Shown one piece after another: positions 1-11,024 of a stretch of DNA of 64,000 nucleotides; the first letter of the stretch is position 1, and each line of letters opens with the position of its first letter. The notes beneath the pieces were generated by a model. It was given only the letters and a program-made list of their open reading frames with translations. It searched no databases and was not told the DNA's origin. This DNA comes from Kiritimatiellota bacterium (lineage in GTDB: Bacteria; Verrucomicrobiota; Kiritimatiellia; Kiritimatiellales; Tichowtungiaceae). The stretch is from NCBI GenBank assembly GCA_014381785.1, contig JACNKZ010000055.1, positions 36,937-100,936 of the forward strand, in the 5' to 3' direction. A program made the position numbers and the translations under genes.

Positions 1-1299
1 TAGATCCTCTGCAATCAGAATGCTGTTTTTCGGAATCTGAATATGATCATCGGCAAGGCCGAGAATGCATTTGAGCGTGCGCTCACCCACATCACGCAGA
101 TCGTTGGCGCGTTCGGCCAGCAACTCATTGTCGAGAGCGGAAAGGTTGTTGGCTTCCTGCGTGTAGGCTTTCTGCCAGGCGAAGCCGGCGCTTTTCCCGC
201 GGGTGATCTCCGCGGCAGCTGCGGCAAGGATTTCCGGGTCGTCGAGCAATTCCTGATGCGCCAGGAAAATCCCTGCTTCCGAGGACTCTGAGCTTTTGCA
301 GAGGGCTGCCAGCTGGCCGATCGCGGCCAGCAAGCCCTGCTCCAGTTTCTCCTGCTCGACTGCGGCATCCTGACCATACTCTCCAAGTACCAGTACCGTT
401 TTGGGAAGCTGGAATACATTCCCAATCGCGATGCCCGCTGATGCACTGACACCGATCAGCTCGTTCGGATTATCTGAAAGCGGCGGGGTCTCTTCCGCCG
501 CTTTTCTCTTCACGGATGAACTGACGGTGTCTTCGCCGAGACCGGACAGAATTTCAGCGGTCAACGCCTCAATAGCTGCTTCCGCATCGGCACCGGCAGC
601 GCGGACCTGCACCGTCGCTTTCGGGCCGATGTCCATTTTCATGATTGCCGTCGTGCTCTTGGCGTTACCCTTGTTTGCGCCGCAAATCAGTTCAATCGTG
701 GAAGAGAAGCTTTTCGCCTTTTTGGCAAGCACGGCAGCCGGGCGAGCATGAAGACCTGACGGATTGGCCAGGATGATCGGCTCGGAGCTGATTGCGCTGT
801 TTAGATCCATGCTTTCATCGGTGATCAGGGCGGCATCGGACGAACGAACCGTAAAGAGGTGGTCTTTGCCTTCGACAACAAAACCGGAGTTCAGTGAGAG
901 CTCGGCTTTATCGCTGTTGGTGATCACGATTTGAGTGAGCAGACTTTTCGCATTGAGCGCCACATAATCCATATCGAATTCGATCAGCAGATCGCCGGTT
1001 TCAACCCTGTCGCCCTCTTGAACGACTGGAGCAAACCCCACTCCCTTGAGACCGACGGTATCGAGTCCAAGATGCATCATCACTTCGAGGCCGGAGGGCG
1101 TCATCATGGTGACCGCGTGGTGCGAGGGGTGAACCTGCGTAATCGTGCCGGGACACGGGGCCAGCAGTCGGCTTTCAACCGGGTCGATCGATACACCGTC
1201 GCCCACCATTCGCTCTGCAAACACCGGATCGGGAACCTGATCGATCGGGATGATGGTCCCGGTCATCGGCGCTTGTAAAATCAAGCTCGTATTACTCAT
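1..1299 (-). CDS. ptsI: PTS multiphosphoryl transfer protein, EIIA(Glc)-HPr-EI fusion, C-terminus cut by window edge
   Basis: Open frame read by hand from ATG at 1299 to position 1 without stop (absent from ORF track). N-term 'APMTGTIIPIDQVPDPVFAERMVGDGVSI' EIIA-Glc-like, then 'NPSGLHARPAAVLAKKAKSF' HPr active site, then EI N-domain '...GVSASAGIAIGNVF...'. Confidence 0.9.
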   Translation of the reverse strand, partial: MSNTSLILQAPMTGTIIPIDQVPDPVFAERMVGDGVSIDPVESRLLAPCPGTITQVHPSHHAVTMMTPSGLEVMMHLGLDTVGLKGVGFAPVVQEGDRVETGDLLIEFDMDYVALNAKSLLTQIVITNSDKAELSLNSGFVVEGKDHLFTVRSSDAALITDESMDLNSAISSEPIILANPSGLHARPAAVLAKKAKSFSSTIELICGANKGNAKSTTAIMKMDIGPKATVQVRAAGADAEAAIEALTAEILSGLGEDTVSSSVKRKAAEETPPLSDNPNELIGVSASAGIAIGNVFQLPKTVLVLGEYGQDAAVEQEKLEQGLLAAIGQLAALCKSSESSEAGIFLAHQELLDDPEILAAAAAEITRGKSAGFAWQKAYTQEANNLSALDNELLAERANDLRDVGERTLKCILGLADDHIQIPKNSILIAEDL

Positions 1300-1713
1300 G
1301 TCTATCTCTCTTCATTACCTGCTAAAATGACGGCCCTGCACGGCTTCAAACGTCGGACAAACCACGCGCCATTTAATCAAATCATTTTACAGAAGGAACG
1401 AGAAATGATTCCAATTCGTTTTCTCACATTCCTCTATCACGTTGTAAAATCAGTAAGAACCGCCATCTTGGCGTAGTTGTGTTGCTTCTTCAAGCCCTAG
1501 AAACAGCTTCGTATCGGCCTGTTTGTTTTCCACGGGACTCCTCTAGATTTTATCTACTTCGCACAACAGGAGTCTCGGAATCTCTAACGGACGGCGCGCC
1601 CGCACAACTCTTTGCTGAAATAAATATTATAAATCATTAGAAAAATAAGCTGTTTTCATCATACTGTGGATTGAATCAGCCTAGCTGAGCTTGAAGAAAT
1701 AAATGATTTTGAA

Positions 1714-4700
1714 ATGATGAAGAAAACATTCCGACAAACGATCAAATACGGCTCTATTTTAACGGTGTTCCTGGCAATGTTTGCCAGCGTTAGCCATGGG
1801 CAAACGATCCATATGAGCGAAATCGTTGCCGACAACGACAGTAGTCTGCTAGACGAAAATGGTGATTCATCCGATTGGATCGAACTGTACAACCCCTCAG
1901 ACCAGTCCGTCAGTGTCGATGGCTGGTTTCTGACCGACGATACCAACAATCTAACTCTATGGAGCTTCCCCGCCACCAACATTGTAGCCAAGGGGTTTCT
2001 GGTCGTATTCGCCTCTGATAAAAACCGATCCGTGGCGGGTTCGGAGCTGCATACCAACTTTAAGCTGAGTGCCGCGGGTGAATATTTAGCACTGATTCAC
2101 TCCGACGGAAACACCGTAAAAAACAGTCTCATCTTCCCGGCATTGGAGAAAGACGTCTCTTTCGGCTATGCCTTTACCAATGGAGAGATCGACACCTCTG
2201 ACACCGGGCTGTTAACGACTCCAACTCCGGGATCCATCAATACCAACATCGCTTATGAAGGATATGTCGAAACACCGGTCACCTTCCCTCAACGGGGGTT
2301 CTATGATGCTCCGTTTCAGGTTTCTGTTTCCAATACAACCGACGGAGCAACCGTGCGCTACACCCTTGACGGGTCGGAACCCACCGAGGAGAGCACACCC
2401 TATTCCGGTCCCATCACGATTTCCGCCACCACCAATCTGCGCGTCCGCGCCTTCATGGATGGGTGGAAAGCCTCTTATCCGCGCACCGACACCTATATTT
2501 TTGTGGATGATGTTGTGACTCAGCCATCCTCGCAATACTACACCAACAGTCAGATCATCAACCTCGGCATGGATGAGGGAGTGCTCAACAAAACCTATCA
2601 GGATGCATCCAATCAGGTTTTCAGTGTGCAGGACGCGCTAAAAGCCATTCCAACAATTTCCGTTACAACCGATCACGACAACCTTTACGATTCCGCCATC
2701 GGTATTTACGTTAACGCTACAGAGCGCTGGGAACGGCCGGCATCGGTGGAGCTGATCAATCCCGATGGCAGCAAAGGCTTCCATATCAACGCCGGGTTGC
2801 GCATCCGCGGCGGCTGGAGCCGACACAATTATTTTCCGAAACATGCATTTCGTCTGTTCTTCAGATCGGAATACGGTGCTGCCAAACTCGACTATCCTCT
2901 GTTTGAAGACGAAGGAGTCACCTCGTTCGATAAAATTGATCTGCGCACCGCCCAAAACTATAATTGGGTAAATGGAACTGCAGCGGAGAAACTAAAAAAC
3001 ACTTTTCTCCGAGATATCCTCTGCCGTGATGCCGCCAGCGCCATGGACGATGCCTATACCCGCAGCCGCTACTATCACCTCTATCTCAATGGACTCTACT
3101 GGGGATTGTTCATGACCGAAGAGCGGCCGGTCGCCAGCTTTGCCGCCGATTATTTCGGTGGTGACAAAGAGGATTATGATGCCATAAAGACCACATCGTG
3201 GATCGATGACCCCTCGTATCAGATCGAGGCGACCGATGGCACCACCGATGCCTACCAGCGGCTCTACACCGCCGCGATGAATGGATTTGCTACCAATGCC
3301 GACTATTTTGCCATCCAGGGCATGGACGCTCAGGGCGAACCGGATCCAACCAAGGAAAAGCTGTTGGATCTCAACAACATGATCGACTATGTGCTGCTGA
3401 TCGATTATGCAGGCGCTTCCGACAACGGAATAAGTGCGTTCGGCGACAACACGAAGGTTAACAATATCTATGCGCTCTACAACCGCGCTAACCCCGATGG
3501 CTTCAAATGGATCCAGCACGATTGCGAGCATGCCTTTGACACCTCGACTTCCCTCGACCGGACCGGACCTTTCACCAACTACAACTTCACACTACCGCAC
3601 TATTTCAATGCCCAGACGCTGCACGACCGGCTGCGTACGAATGCCGAATACCGCCTTGCCTTTGCCGACCGGGCTTACAAGCACCTTGAAAACGGGGGCG
3701 CCCTCGTGCACACCAACATGCAGGCGCTGGTCGACTACCGCACCGCTCAAATCGACCGCGCCATCGTCGCCAACGCCGCGCGCTGGGGAAATACCAGTCT
3801 CGACCGCGACACCTGGACGAACGCGGTTGCCGAACTCCGCGCCTTTTTCCCAACCCGGACCCCACAGGTACTCGACTATCTCGATGCCGACGGCCTGCTA
3901 CCCGCCCTCGCCCGCCCGCAGTTCGACCCGTCCGGTGGATTGGTGGATGATGGAACCGTCATCAGTCTGACGTCCTCCGGCTCGGCCATCTATTTCACTA
4001 CCGACGGTACCGACCCGCGTGCCATCGGCGGCGGAGCGGCCGGGACTTTATATACAGAAGCCATCGCGATTCACCAACCCACACGGATTAAGGCGCGATG
4101 CTTTGATGGCTCCGAATGGAGTGCGCTGACCGAAACGGATTTCTGGACGGCGGAGATTCCGCTGGCCGTTACCGAGCTGATGTATCATGCCCCCGCCGGC
4201 AATCCGGCTGAATTCATCGAAATTCGAAACATTTCCGATAGGACCGTCCCGCTCAATGGCTACAAACTCGATAACGCGGTCTCCTTCAAATTCGAGCACG
4301 GCCCGACCACCCTCGCGCCCGGAGAATACCTCGTGGTGGTCGACGACCTCGCCGTCTTCAGCGCAACCTACCCGACCAACGGCATCACCATCGCCGGCGA
4401 ATTCAGCGGCGACCTCAGCAACAATGGTGAACGGATCGATCTCGAATTCCACAATCAGGACCTGATTTCATTCAGCTACTCCGATGCGCGCAACTGGCCG
4501 CAAGCCGCCGACGGTGCCGGACATTCACTTGTGCCGCTGGAATCCGCGGTTGATGGCCAAGAATCCGGATCGCTCGACTATGGCGGCAACTGTCGTGCCA
4601 GCACATACACCAACGGCTCCCCGGGTTTCGCAGACCCAACACCGGGCGCAACCGTGCTGCTGAATGAGATCACGGCGCACACCGATACCGGGTTGGCTCC

Positions 4701-7449
4701 GCCGTTTGATTCGAACGACGGGATCGAGCTTTACAACCCGACCGCGTCCACTATTGACCTGAGCGGTTGGGGCCTGAGTGACGACCGTGATGATCTGACC
4801 CAGTTCATCATACCCAACAGTACGACAATCGCTGCGGGCGGATTTATCGTTTTCGATGAAAACGATTTTCATACCGACCGCACCAACGGCTTTGGTCTCA
4901 ATAAATCAGGCGAGCAGGTTTACTTATTCGATCCCGCCCGCGGCGTGGCAGACGCGATCCGCTTCAAGGGACAGGAAAACGGGATTGCGCGCGGTCGTTA
5001 TCCGGATGGTTCCAATTATTGGGTAGCGACACGTCCAACCCCTGGAAGTACAAACCAGCCCTGCCCACTTCCGTTCCGCATCAGCGAACTGATGTATCAT
5101 CCGTTTCCACCGGCGGGCTCGGAAATGGAATACATTGTAATCGAGAATATCGAAGGCGCGAGCGCTTCACTGGAAAACACAGTCGGCAGCTATCGCATTG
5201 ACGGCGGCGTTTCCTACACCTTCCCGGCGGGCCTGTCGCTGGCGGCGGGCGAGAAGATCCGGGTGGTTTCTTTCGATCCGGCAGTCGACACCGTTTTACT
5301 TGCCCAGTTCCGTCTCCGATACGGATTGAGCCCGACCGACTCTGTTTACGGCCCCTATGAAGGCGAGCTCTCCAATCGCGGCGAACGGGTGGCACTGGAG
5401 CGGCCGCAGGCATCGGACGACCCCCTGAACCCGCTCGACATCTCGTGGGCGGTTGTGGATGAGCTATACTATTTTGATCAGAGCCCGTGGCCGACCAGCG
5501 CCGACGGAGCGGGTCATCCACTTGTCCGCACCGGCCTCTCGAGCTGGGGAGTTCCCGACACTCCCCTCATAGTCATGGGAATTTCAGAATCATCTTTCTT
5601 TACCAGAGAAATGCTCGGGCAGACTCCACCCGACTCCACATTCGACGTCTGGAACAGCGGAGAGGCATCCCTGAATTATTCAATCACCGCGGATGTTGCA
5701 TGGATTTCCGTTTCGCCGTCCAGCGGATCGAGCACGGGAGAACATGCCAGCGTATCCCTTAGCTATGACACCGCCGCGTTAACGGCCGGCTCTCATACCG
5801 GGCGGGTGGATGTAGCCGCTTCCGGAGCATTGAACTCGCCCCAACAGATCCTCGTTGTGCTGGATCTATATGAACAATTGCTCGACCATTTTTCGTGGGA
5901 CCCGGTCGCAACAAATCAGGCCGCGGGACAGCCCTTCTATGTAAGGCTTACCGCGCGGGATCAATATAGTGATCCCATGTTGTCGTTTAGCGTTCCGATA
6001 CCGATTTCCGGAAAAATAAAAACAGAAGAACCTGAAGAGATCGAGATAGGAACCGGCTCACAGTCATGGAGTTTCCCAATGTTTACCTATTACCATGACT
6101 CAAGAACTCAGGTGATTTATCTGAACAACGAGCTGGGGGAAGCCTGCAGTGTGACCTCTCTCGCGCTCAATGTCAGTAGCATCCCGGGACAAGCACTGAA
6201 CAATTGGACCCTCCGGATGCGGCATACGTCCTTGGACAGCTATGGCAGCGCGCCGGAATGGGAGTCGGACTGGACCACTGTTTTCCAGAACAACACCACC
6301 GTTTCCTCTACGGGTTGGATCACGTTCGAATTTGATACCCCGTTCGAATATAACGGAACCGATCATCTGATGATTGACTTCAGCCACAACAATACGTCTT
6401 GGAGCAGTTACGGAGGATGTTATGCGACCGCATCACCATCCACTCGCGCAATCTATTATTATTCTGATAGTGGCTGGGGAGATCCATTGGCGTGGGAAAA
6501 CAGTACGCCGACACCGAAACAATCGTCCAATGTTCCCAACATTAAACTGGGGGGCACGGTTACTGAGTCCGCCTCCGTCACCATCTCACCCTCTACAACA
6601 GGTAATTTTATAAACGGTGTGTGGACGGGCACCCTGACGGTGCAGGATATAGGCACCAATATCTTTCTATTTGCGAATGACGGAAACAGTCACGTAGGCA
6701 GCAGCAATCCTTTTAATGTTGCGATAACACTCGATGCCGATGGCGACGAAATACCCGATGCTTGGGAGATCGCCTTTTTTGGACTTCCGTCCAGCTGTGT
6801 TTCTACGAATGATGCTGACCATGACGGGCTCAATAACCTTCAGGAATATATCACAGGCATGAACCCGACAAATGCTGCGTCATGTTTCAAAATTGGCGTA
6901 TCGGAACAGCCTGACGGGTTCATCGTTAACTGGGATTCGGTCGAGGGGCGGTTCTACGATGTGCTTTGGACATCGAATCTGGTGCATGGCTTCCAAACAC
7001 TGGCATCTGCAATCCCCTTCCCGGCTAACAGTTATACCGACCGCGTCCATTCAGTATCTTCCGCTGGATTTTATTGTGTAGCCGTTCGGTTGCCGTTTAT
7101 CGGTGATCTCGATGGTGACGGCTTGCCGGATACCTGGGAGATGAATTATTTCCTGGCTCTGGAACAGGCAAACCCTGACTGGGACTTTGACGGACAGAAC
7201 AATCTCGAAGAATATATTGCCGACACCAACCCGACCAATCCGGCCTCCTTATTTGTCGTGGAGCACATATCCGGCCCGACCCTGTATTGGACAGCAAAGC
7301 CGGGTCGCGTTTACTCCGTCTACTGGACCAACGACCTTGACCAACCCTTCATCCGCATCGCTTTCGATCTGACCACAGGAAGTTACACCGACAGCGAGCA
7401 CGCAGGGGATTCACCGAATTACTATGGAATAGAAGTCGAGATGGACTAA
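1714..7449 (+). CDS. Very large secreted protein: lamin-tail (LTD) domains, chitobiase-C-like domains, CotH kinase-like domain, C-terminal Ca-binding/TSP3-like and beta domain
   Basis: Signal peptide; 'MSEIVADNDSSLLDENGDSSDWIELYNPSD' LTD; 'ATVRYTLDGSEPT...ISATTNLRVRAFMDG' CHB_HEX_C; 'IPTISVTTDHDNLYDSAIGIYVN' and 'HDCEHAFDT' CotH-like. Confidence 0.85.
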   Translation: MMKKTFRQTIKYGSILTVFLAMFASVSHGQTIHMSEIVADNDSSLLDENGDSSDWIELYNPSDQSVSVDGWFLTDDTNNLTLWSFPATNIVAKGFLVVFASDKNRSVAGSELHTNFKLSAAGEYLALIHSDGNTVKNSLIFPALEKDVSFGYAFTNGEIDTSDTGLLTTPTPGSINTNIAYEGYVETPVTFPQRGFYDAPFQVSVSNTTDGATVRYTLDGSEPTEESTPYSGPITISATTNLRVRAFMDGWKASYPRTDTYIFVDDVVTQPSSQYYTNSQIINLGMDEGVLNKTYQDASNQVFSVQDALKAIPTISVTTDHDNLYDSAIGIYVNATERWERPASVELINPDGSKGFHINAGLRIRGGWSRHNYFPKHAFRLFFRSEYGAAKLDYPLFEDEGVTSFDKIDLRTAQNYNWVNGTAAEKLKNTFLRDILCRDAASAMDDAYTRSRYYHLYLNGLYWGLFMTEERPVASFAADYFGGDKEDYDAIKTTSWIDDPSYQIEATDGTTDAYQRLYTAAMNGFATNADYFAIQGMDAQGEPDPTKEKLLDLNNMIDYVLLIDYAGASDNGISAFGDNTKVNNIYALYNRANPDGFKWIQHDCEHAFDTSTSLDRTGPFTNYNFTLPHYFNAQTLHDRLRTNAEYRLAFADRAYKHLENGGALVHTNMQALVDYRTAQIDRAIVANAARWGNTSLDRDTWTNAVAELRAFFPTRTPQVLDYLDADGLLPALARPQFDPSGGLVDDGTVISLTSSGSAIYFTTDGTDPRAIGGGAAGTLYTEAIAIHQPTRIKARCFDGSEWSALTETDFWTAEIPLAVTELMYHAPAGNPAEFIEIRNISDRTVPLNGYKLDNAVSFKFEHGPTTLAPGEYLVVVDDLAVFSATYPTNGITIAGEFSGDLSNNGERIDLEFHNQDLISFSYSDARNWPQAADGAGHSLVPLESAVDGQESGSLDYGGNCRASTYTNGSPGFADPTPGATVLLNEITAHTDTGLAPPFDSNDGIELYNPTASTIDLSGWGLSDDRDDLTQFIIPNSTTIAAGGFIVFDENDFHTDRTNGFGLNKSGEQVYLFDPARGVADAIRFKGQENGIARGRYPDGSNYWVATRPTPGSTNQPCPLPFRISELMYHPFPPAGSEMEYIVIENIEGASASLENTVGSYRIDGGVSYTFPAGLSLAAGEKIRVVSFDPAVDTVLLAQFRLRYGLSPTDSVYGPYEGELSNRGERVALERPQASDDPLNPLDISWAVVDELYYFDQSPWPTSADGAGHPLVRTGLSSWGVPDTPLIVMGISESSFFTREMLGQTPPDSTFDVWNSGEASLNYSITADVAWISVSPSSGSSTGEHASVSLSYDTAALTAGSHTGRVDVAASGALNSPQQILVVLDLYEQLLDHFSWDPVATNQAAGQPFYVRLTARDQYSDPMLSFSVPIPISGKIKTEEPEEIEIGTGSQSWSFPMFTYYHDSRTQVIYLNNELGEACSVTSLALNVSSIPGQALNNWTLRMRHTSLDSYGSAPEWESDWTTVFQNNTTVSSTGWITFEFDTPFEYNGTDHLMIDFSHNNTSWSSYGGCYATASPSTRAIYYYSDSGWGDPLAWENSTPTPKQSSNVPNIKLGGTVTESASVTISPSTTGNFINGVWTGTLTVQDIGTNIFLFANDGNSHVGSSNPFNVAITLDADGDEIPDAWEIAFFGLPSSCVSTNDADHDGLNNLQEYITGMNPTNAASCFKIGVSEQPDGFIVNWDSVEGRFYDVLWTSNLVHGFQTLASAIPFPANSYTDRVHSVSSAGFYCVAVRLPFIGDLDGDGLPDTWEMNYFLALEQANPDWDFDGQNNLEEYIADTNPTNPASLFVVEHISGPTLYWTAKPGRVYSVYWTNDLDQPFIRIAFDLTTGSYTDSEHAGDSPNYYGIEVEMD

Positions 7450-7570
7450 AAGTCCCCGCGCCGAACTCAAGTGCTTTAAGGAACAGGATCTTTTTCTTAG
7501 GAAACCCCCTGAGTACGCAGCAAAAAAAACCATGTGTTTCTCACAACGGCTATAGCGTGGCCTGGACACA

Positions 7571-7601
7571 AAAAAGCCGCCCCGGAGACCGGAGCGGCTT
7601 T
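7571..7601. terminator. Rho-independent-type hairpin downstream of gapA
   Basis: AAAAAGCCGC-cccggagaccgga-GCGGCTTT. Confidence 0.7.
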
Positions 7602-7620
7602 CGGATCGAAGAATCGGGCG

Positions 7621-8700
<1,080 letters not shown>

Positions 8701-8775
8701 TCAATCCATTGCGAGGTGAAACTTGACACCCTCCCCGTCAGCCCTGAAACTCTGCCAAACCCATGAGATTTTACT

Positions 8776-9552
8776 ATGATTAAACGTTCCTATAATTTAA
8801 CTGCCGTAATGGGCATTCCGATCCGGGTGCACCTGACGCTGGTTATCCTGCTCCTTTTTGTCGCCTTTACCCGCGGACTGTCTGGTGTTCTGATCGCGGT
8901 CGGCGTGTTCGCCAGTGTCGCCCTGCACGAGCTGGGCCACTCCTGGGTGGCCATCCGCAAAGGGTGCCAGGTGCGCGAAATTATGCTGCTACCCATCGGC
9001 GGCGTCGCCAAAATGAGCCACATCCCCTCCCGCCCGAGGGATGAATTTCTGATTGCGGCGGCCGGACCGCTCGCCAGTTTTCTGCTGGCGGTGCTCTTCT
9101 GGCTCCTAACCGCCACCGGTGGTTTTACTCAGTTTTTCATCAACCTGTTCGTCATTAACCTGATGCTGTGCCTGTTCAACCTGCTCCCGTCGTTTCCGAT
9201 GGACGGCGGTCGCATCTTCCGCGCCTTCATGACGCCGCGGCTCGGACGGCTGAAGGCCACGGCGCTCGCCGCGCGCATCGGGCGCATCATGGCCGTAGCC
9301 TTTGGAATCTTCGGACTGTTCAATGGGAACTTCATTCTGATTCTGATCGCGATTTTCATCTATAACGCGGCCGGAGCGGAATACCGCGCGGTGTATGCGC
9401 AGCATATGAGTCAGGAATGGTTCACGGTGGAGCCGCAGGCCGACATCCATGTCAGCCCGCCTCCCTATGCGCACAAAGCTCCACCGTTCTGGAAAAAGTG
9501 GAAAAAGAACACCAACGCATTTTTCAACGATCTGTTCAAAAACTGGGAGTAA
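8776..9552 (+). CDS. Site-2 protease family (M50) membrane metalloprotease
   Basis: 'HELGHSWVA' and 'NLLPSFPMDGGRIFRA', multiple TM. Confidence 0.9.
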   Translation: MIKRSYNLTAVMGIPIRVHLTLVILLLFVAFTRGLSGVLIAVGVFASVALHELGHSWVAIRKGCQVREIMLLPIGGVAKMSHIPSRPRDEFLIAAAGPLASFLLAVLFWLLTATGGFTQFFINLFVINLMLCLFNLLPSFPMDGGRIFRAFMTPRLGRLKATALAARIGRIMAVAFGIFGLFNGNFILILIAIFIYNAAGAEYRAVYAQHMSQEWFTVEPQADIHVSPPPYAHKAPPFWKKWKKNTNAFFNDLFKNWE

Positions 9553-9561
9553 GCCGCCGGC

Positions 9562-9903
9562 TTACTCTCCTTTGTATTCGTAGGCGTCGCCGGAATACTC
9601 CGCCTCGGGATCGGGATAGCGGAAGAAAAAGTCCCAGATCAAAAGCACGATCAAAATGACCCCACTAATCGATAAAGCGGTCGTCCAGAACCTCTTGCTG
9701 AACTCCGGTTTTTTCATCAGATGCAGAAAGCGTCGAAAGCCGCTGTTTTTTCGACGGCGGCGATTCGTTCTGGAAACATCTTTCTCCATCGCCTCATCAA
9801 AACTCTCGCTACTGTGCCGGCGACGACGCGTCGGCTCTGGAGGAGTCTCCTCCTTTTTCGCCCACGGCGATTCTTTGACATTATAAATATCCGACGACGG
9901 CAT
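9562..9903 (-). CDS. Small basic protein with one TM helix, unknown
   Basis: Complete ORF, Arg-rich N-terminus, hydrophobic ALSISGVILIVLLIWDFFF. Confidence 0.5.
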   Translation of the reverse strand: MPSSDIYNVKESPWAKKEETPPEPTRRRRHSSESFDEAMEKDVSRTNRRRRKNSGFRRFLHLMKKPEFSKRFWTTALSISGVILIVLLIWDFFFRYPDPEAEYSGDAYEYKGE

Positions 9904-9956
9904 AAATCATTCCTTGTTGAGGGGAAACCCTACACTAACCGCAGAGATCGCAACAA

Positions 9957-11024
9957 TTACAAACCGCGCGCAAAAGCGGCGGCCGCCTCAAACAGCAGTT
10001 CGCGACTGCGGCGCATCGACTCTTCCGTGCTCATCCCGGCCGGCTGGAGTGTCGCCACCCATTCAACCCCGGCGGCGCGCCATTCAGTTTCGGAGAGCTT
10101 TACGCAACCGGCAATGACCCCGGTTTTGGCTCCGGCGGCTTTGGCCAGCCGCTGCACGCCATCGACCACCTTGCCCTGCACCGACTGCGAATCGAATTTC
10201 CCTTCACCGGTCAGCACCCAGTCCGCGCCCGACAGCGCATCGGCCAGACCGACAACCTCCATCACGGTATCTATCCCCGGCACCAGCCTGCCGCCCATAA
10301 AGGCCACCGCGCCGAACGCGAGTCCGCCGGCAGCTCCTGCGCCCGGCAGATCGCGGATGTCTTTTCCTAGTTGCTCTTTCACCGCATCCGCAAGAGCGGC
10401 AAGCCGCCTGTCAAGAAGCTCGACCTGCTCCGGGGTCGCGCCCTTTTGCGGGCCGTAAACCTGCGCGGCGCCGTTCGGGCCGCACAGCGGGTTGGTCACA
10501 TCGCACAGCACATCAATCTCAGGAAACGTCAGCTTTTCAGGAGGAATAATTGCCGCCATGCTATGGCTCCAGCCGAGCGCTTCGGCGGCGCCGACACCGC
10601 CATCGATGGTCGCGCTGCCGCCAACGGTAAGAAGAATTTTTTCGGCGCCCTTTGCGACGGCGGCTTTGATCAGCTCGCCGGTGCCATAGGTGGTGGCGAT
10701 CATCGGATTGCGCTCTTCGGGTTTCAGCAGCGGCAGCCCGCTGGCCACCGCCATCTCGACCACCGCGGTTTTACTCTCCGGCAGCCAGGCGTAACCGGCT
10801 TCGACGCGCATATGCGGCAACGGACCGGTCACGGTTTGGGAAATCCATTCGCCGCCAAGCGCGGACATCATCGCCTCGGCGGTACCTTCGCCGCCGTCGG
10901 CCATCGGCAGAATCACAGCTTCCACATCCGGTCGGACAGAAACGATGCCATCACGAACTGTTTCACATGCCTCGCGCGCCGACAGGTTCCCCTTAAAGGA
11001 ATCAAATGCGAGGACGATCTTCAT
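9957..11024 (-). CDS. Glycerate kinase
   Basis: 'MKIVLAFDSFKGNLSAREA', 'LPMADGGEGTAEAM', 'TGEGKFDSQSVQGK'. Confidence 0.93.
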   Translation of the reverse strand: MKIVLAFDSFKGNLSAREACETVRDGIVSVRPDVEAVILPMADGGEGTAEAMMSALGGEWISQTVTGPLPHMRVEAGYAWLPESKTAVVEMAVASGLPLLKPEERNPMIATTYGTGELIKAAVAKGAEKILLTVGGSATIDGGVGAAEALGWSHSMAAIIPPEKLTFPEIDVLCDVTNPLCGPNGAAQVYGPQKGATPEQVELLDRRLAALADAVKEQLGKDIRDLPGAGAAGGLAFGAVAFMGGRLVPGIDTVMEVVGLADALSGADWVLTGEGKFDSQSVQGKVVDGVQRLAKAAGAKTGVIAGCVKLSETEWRAAGVEWVATLQPAGMSTEESMRRSRELLFEAAAAFARGL

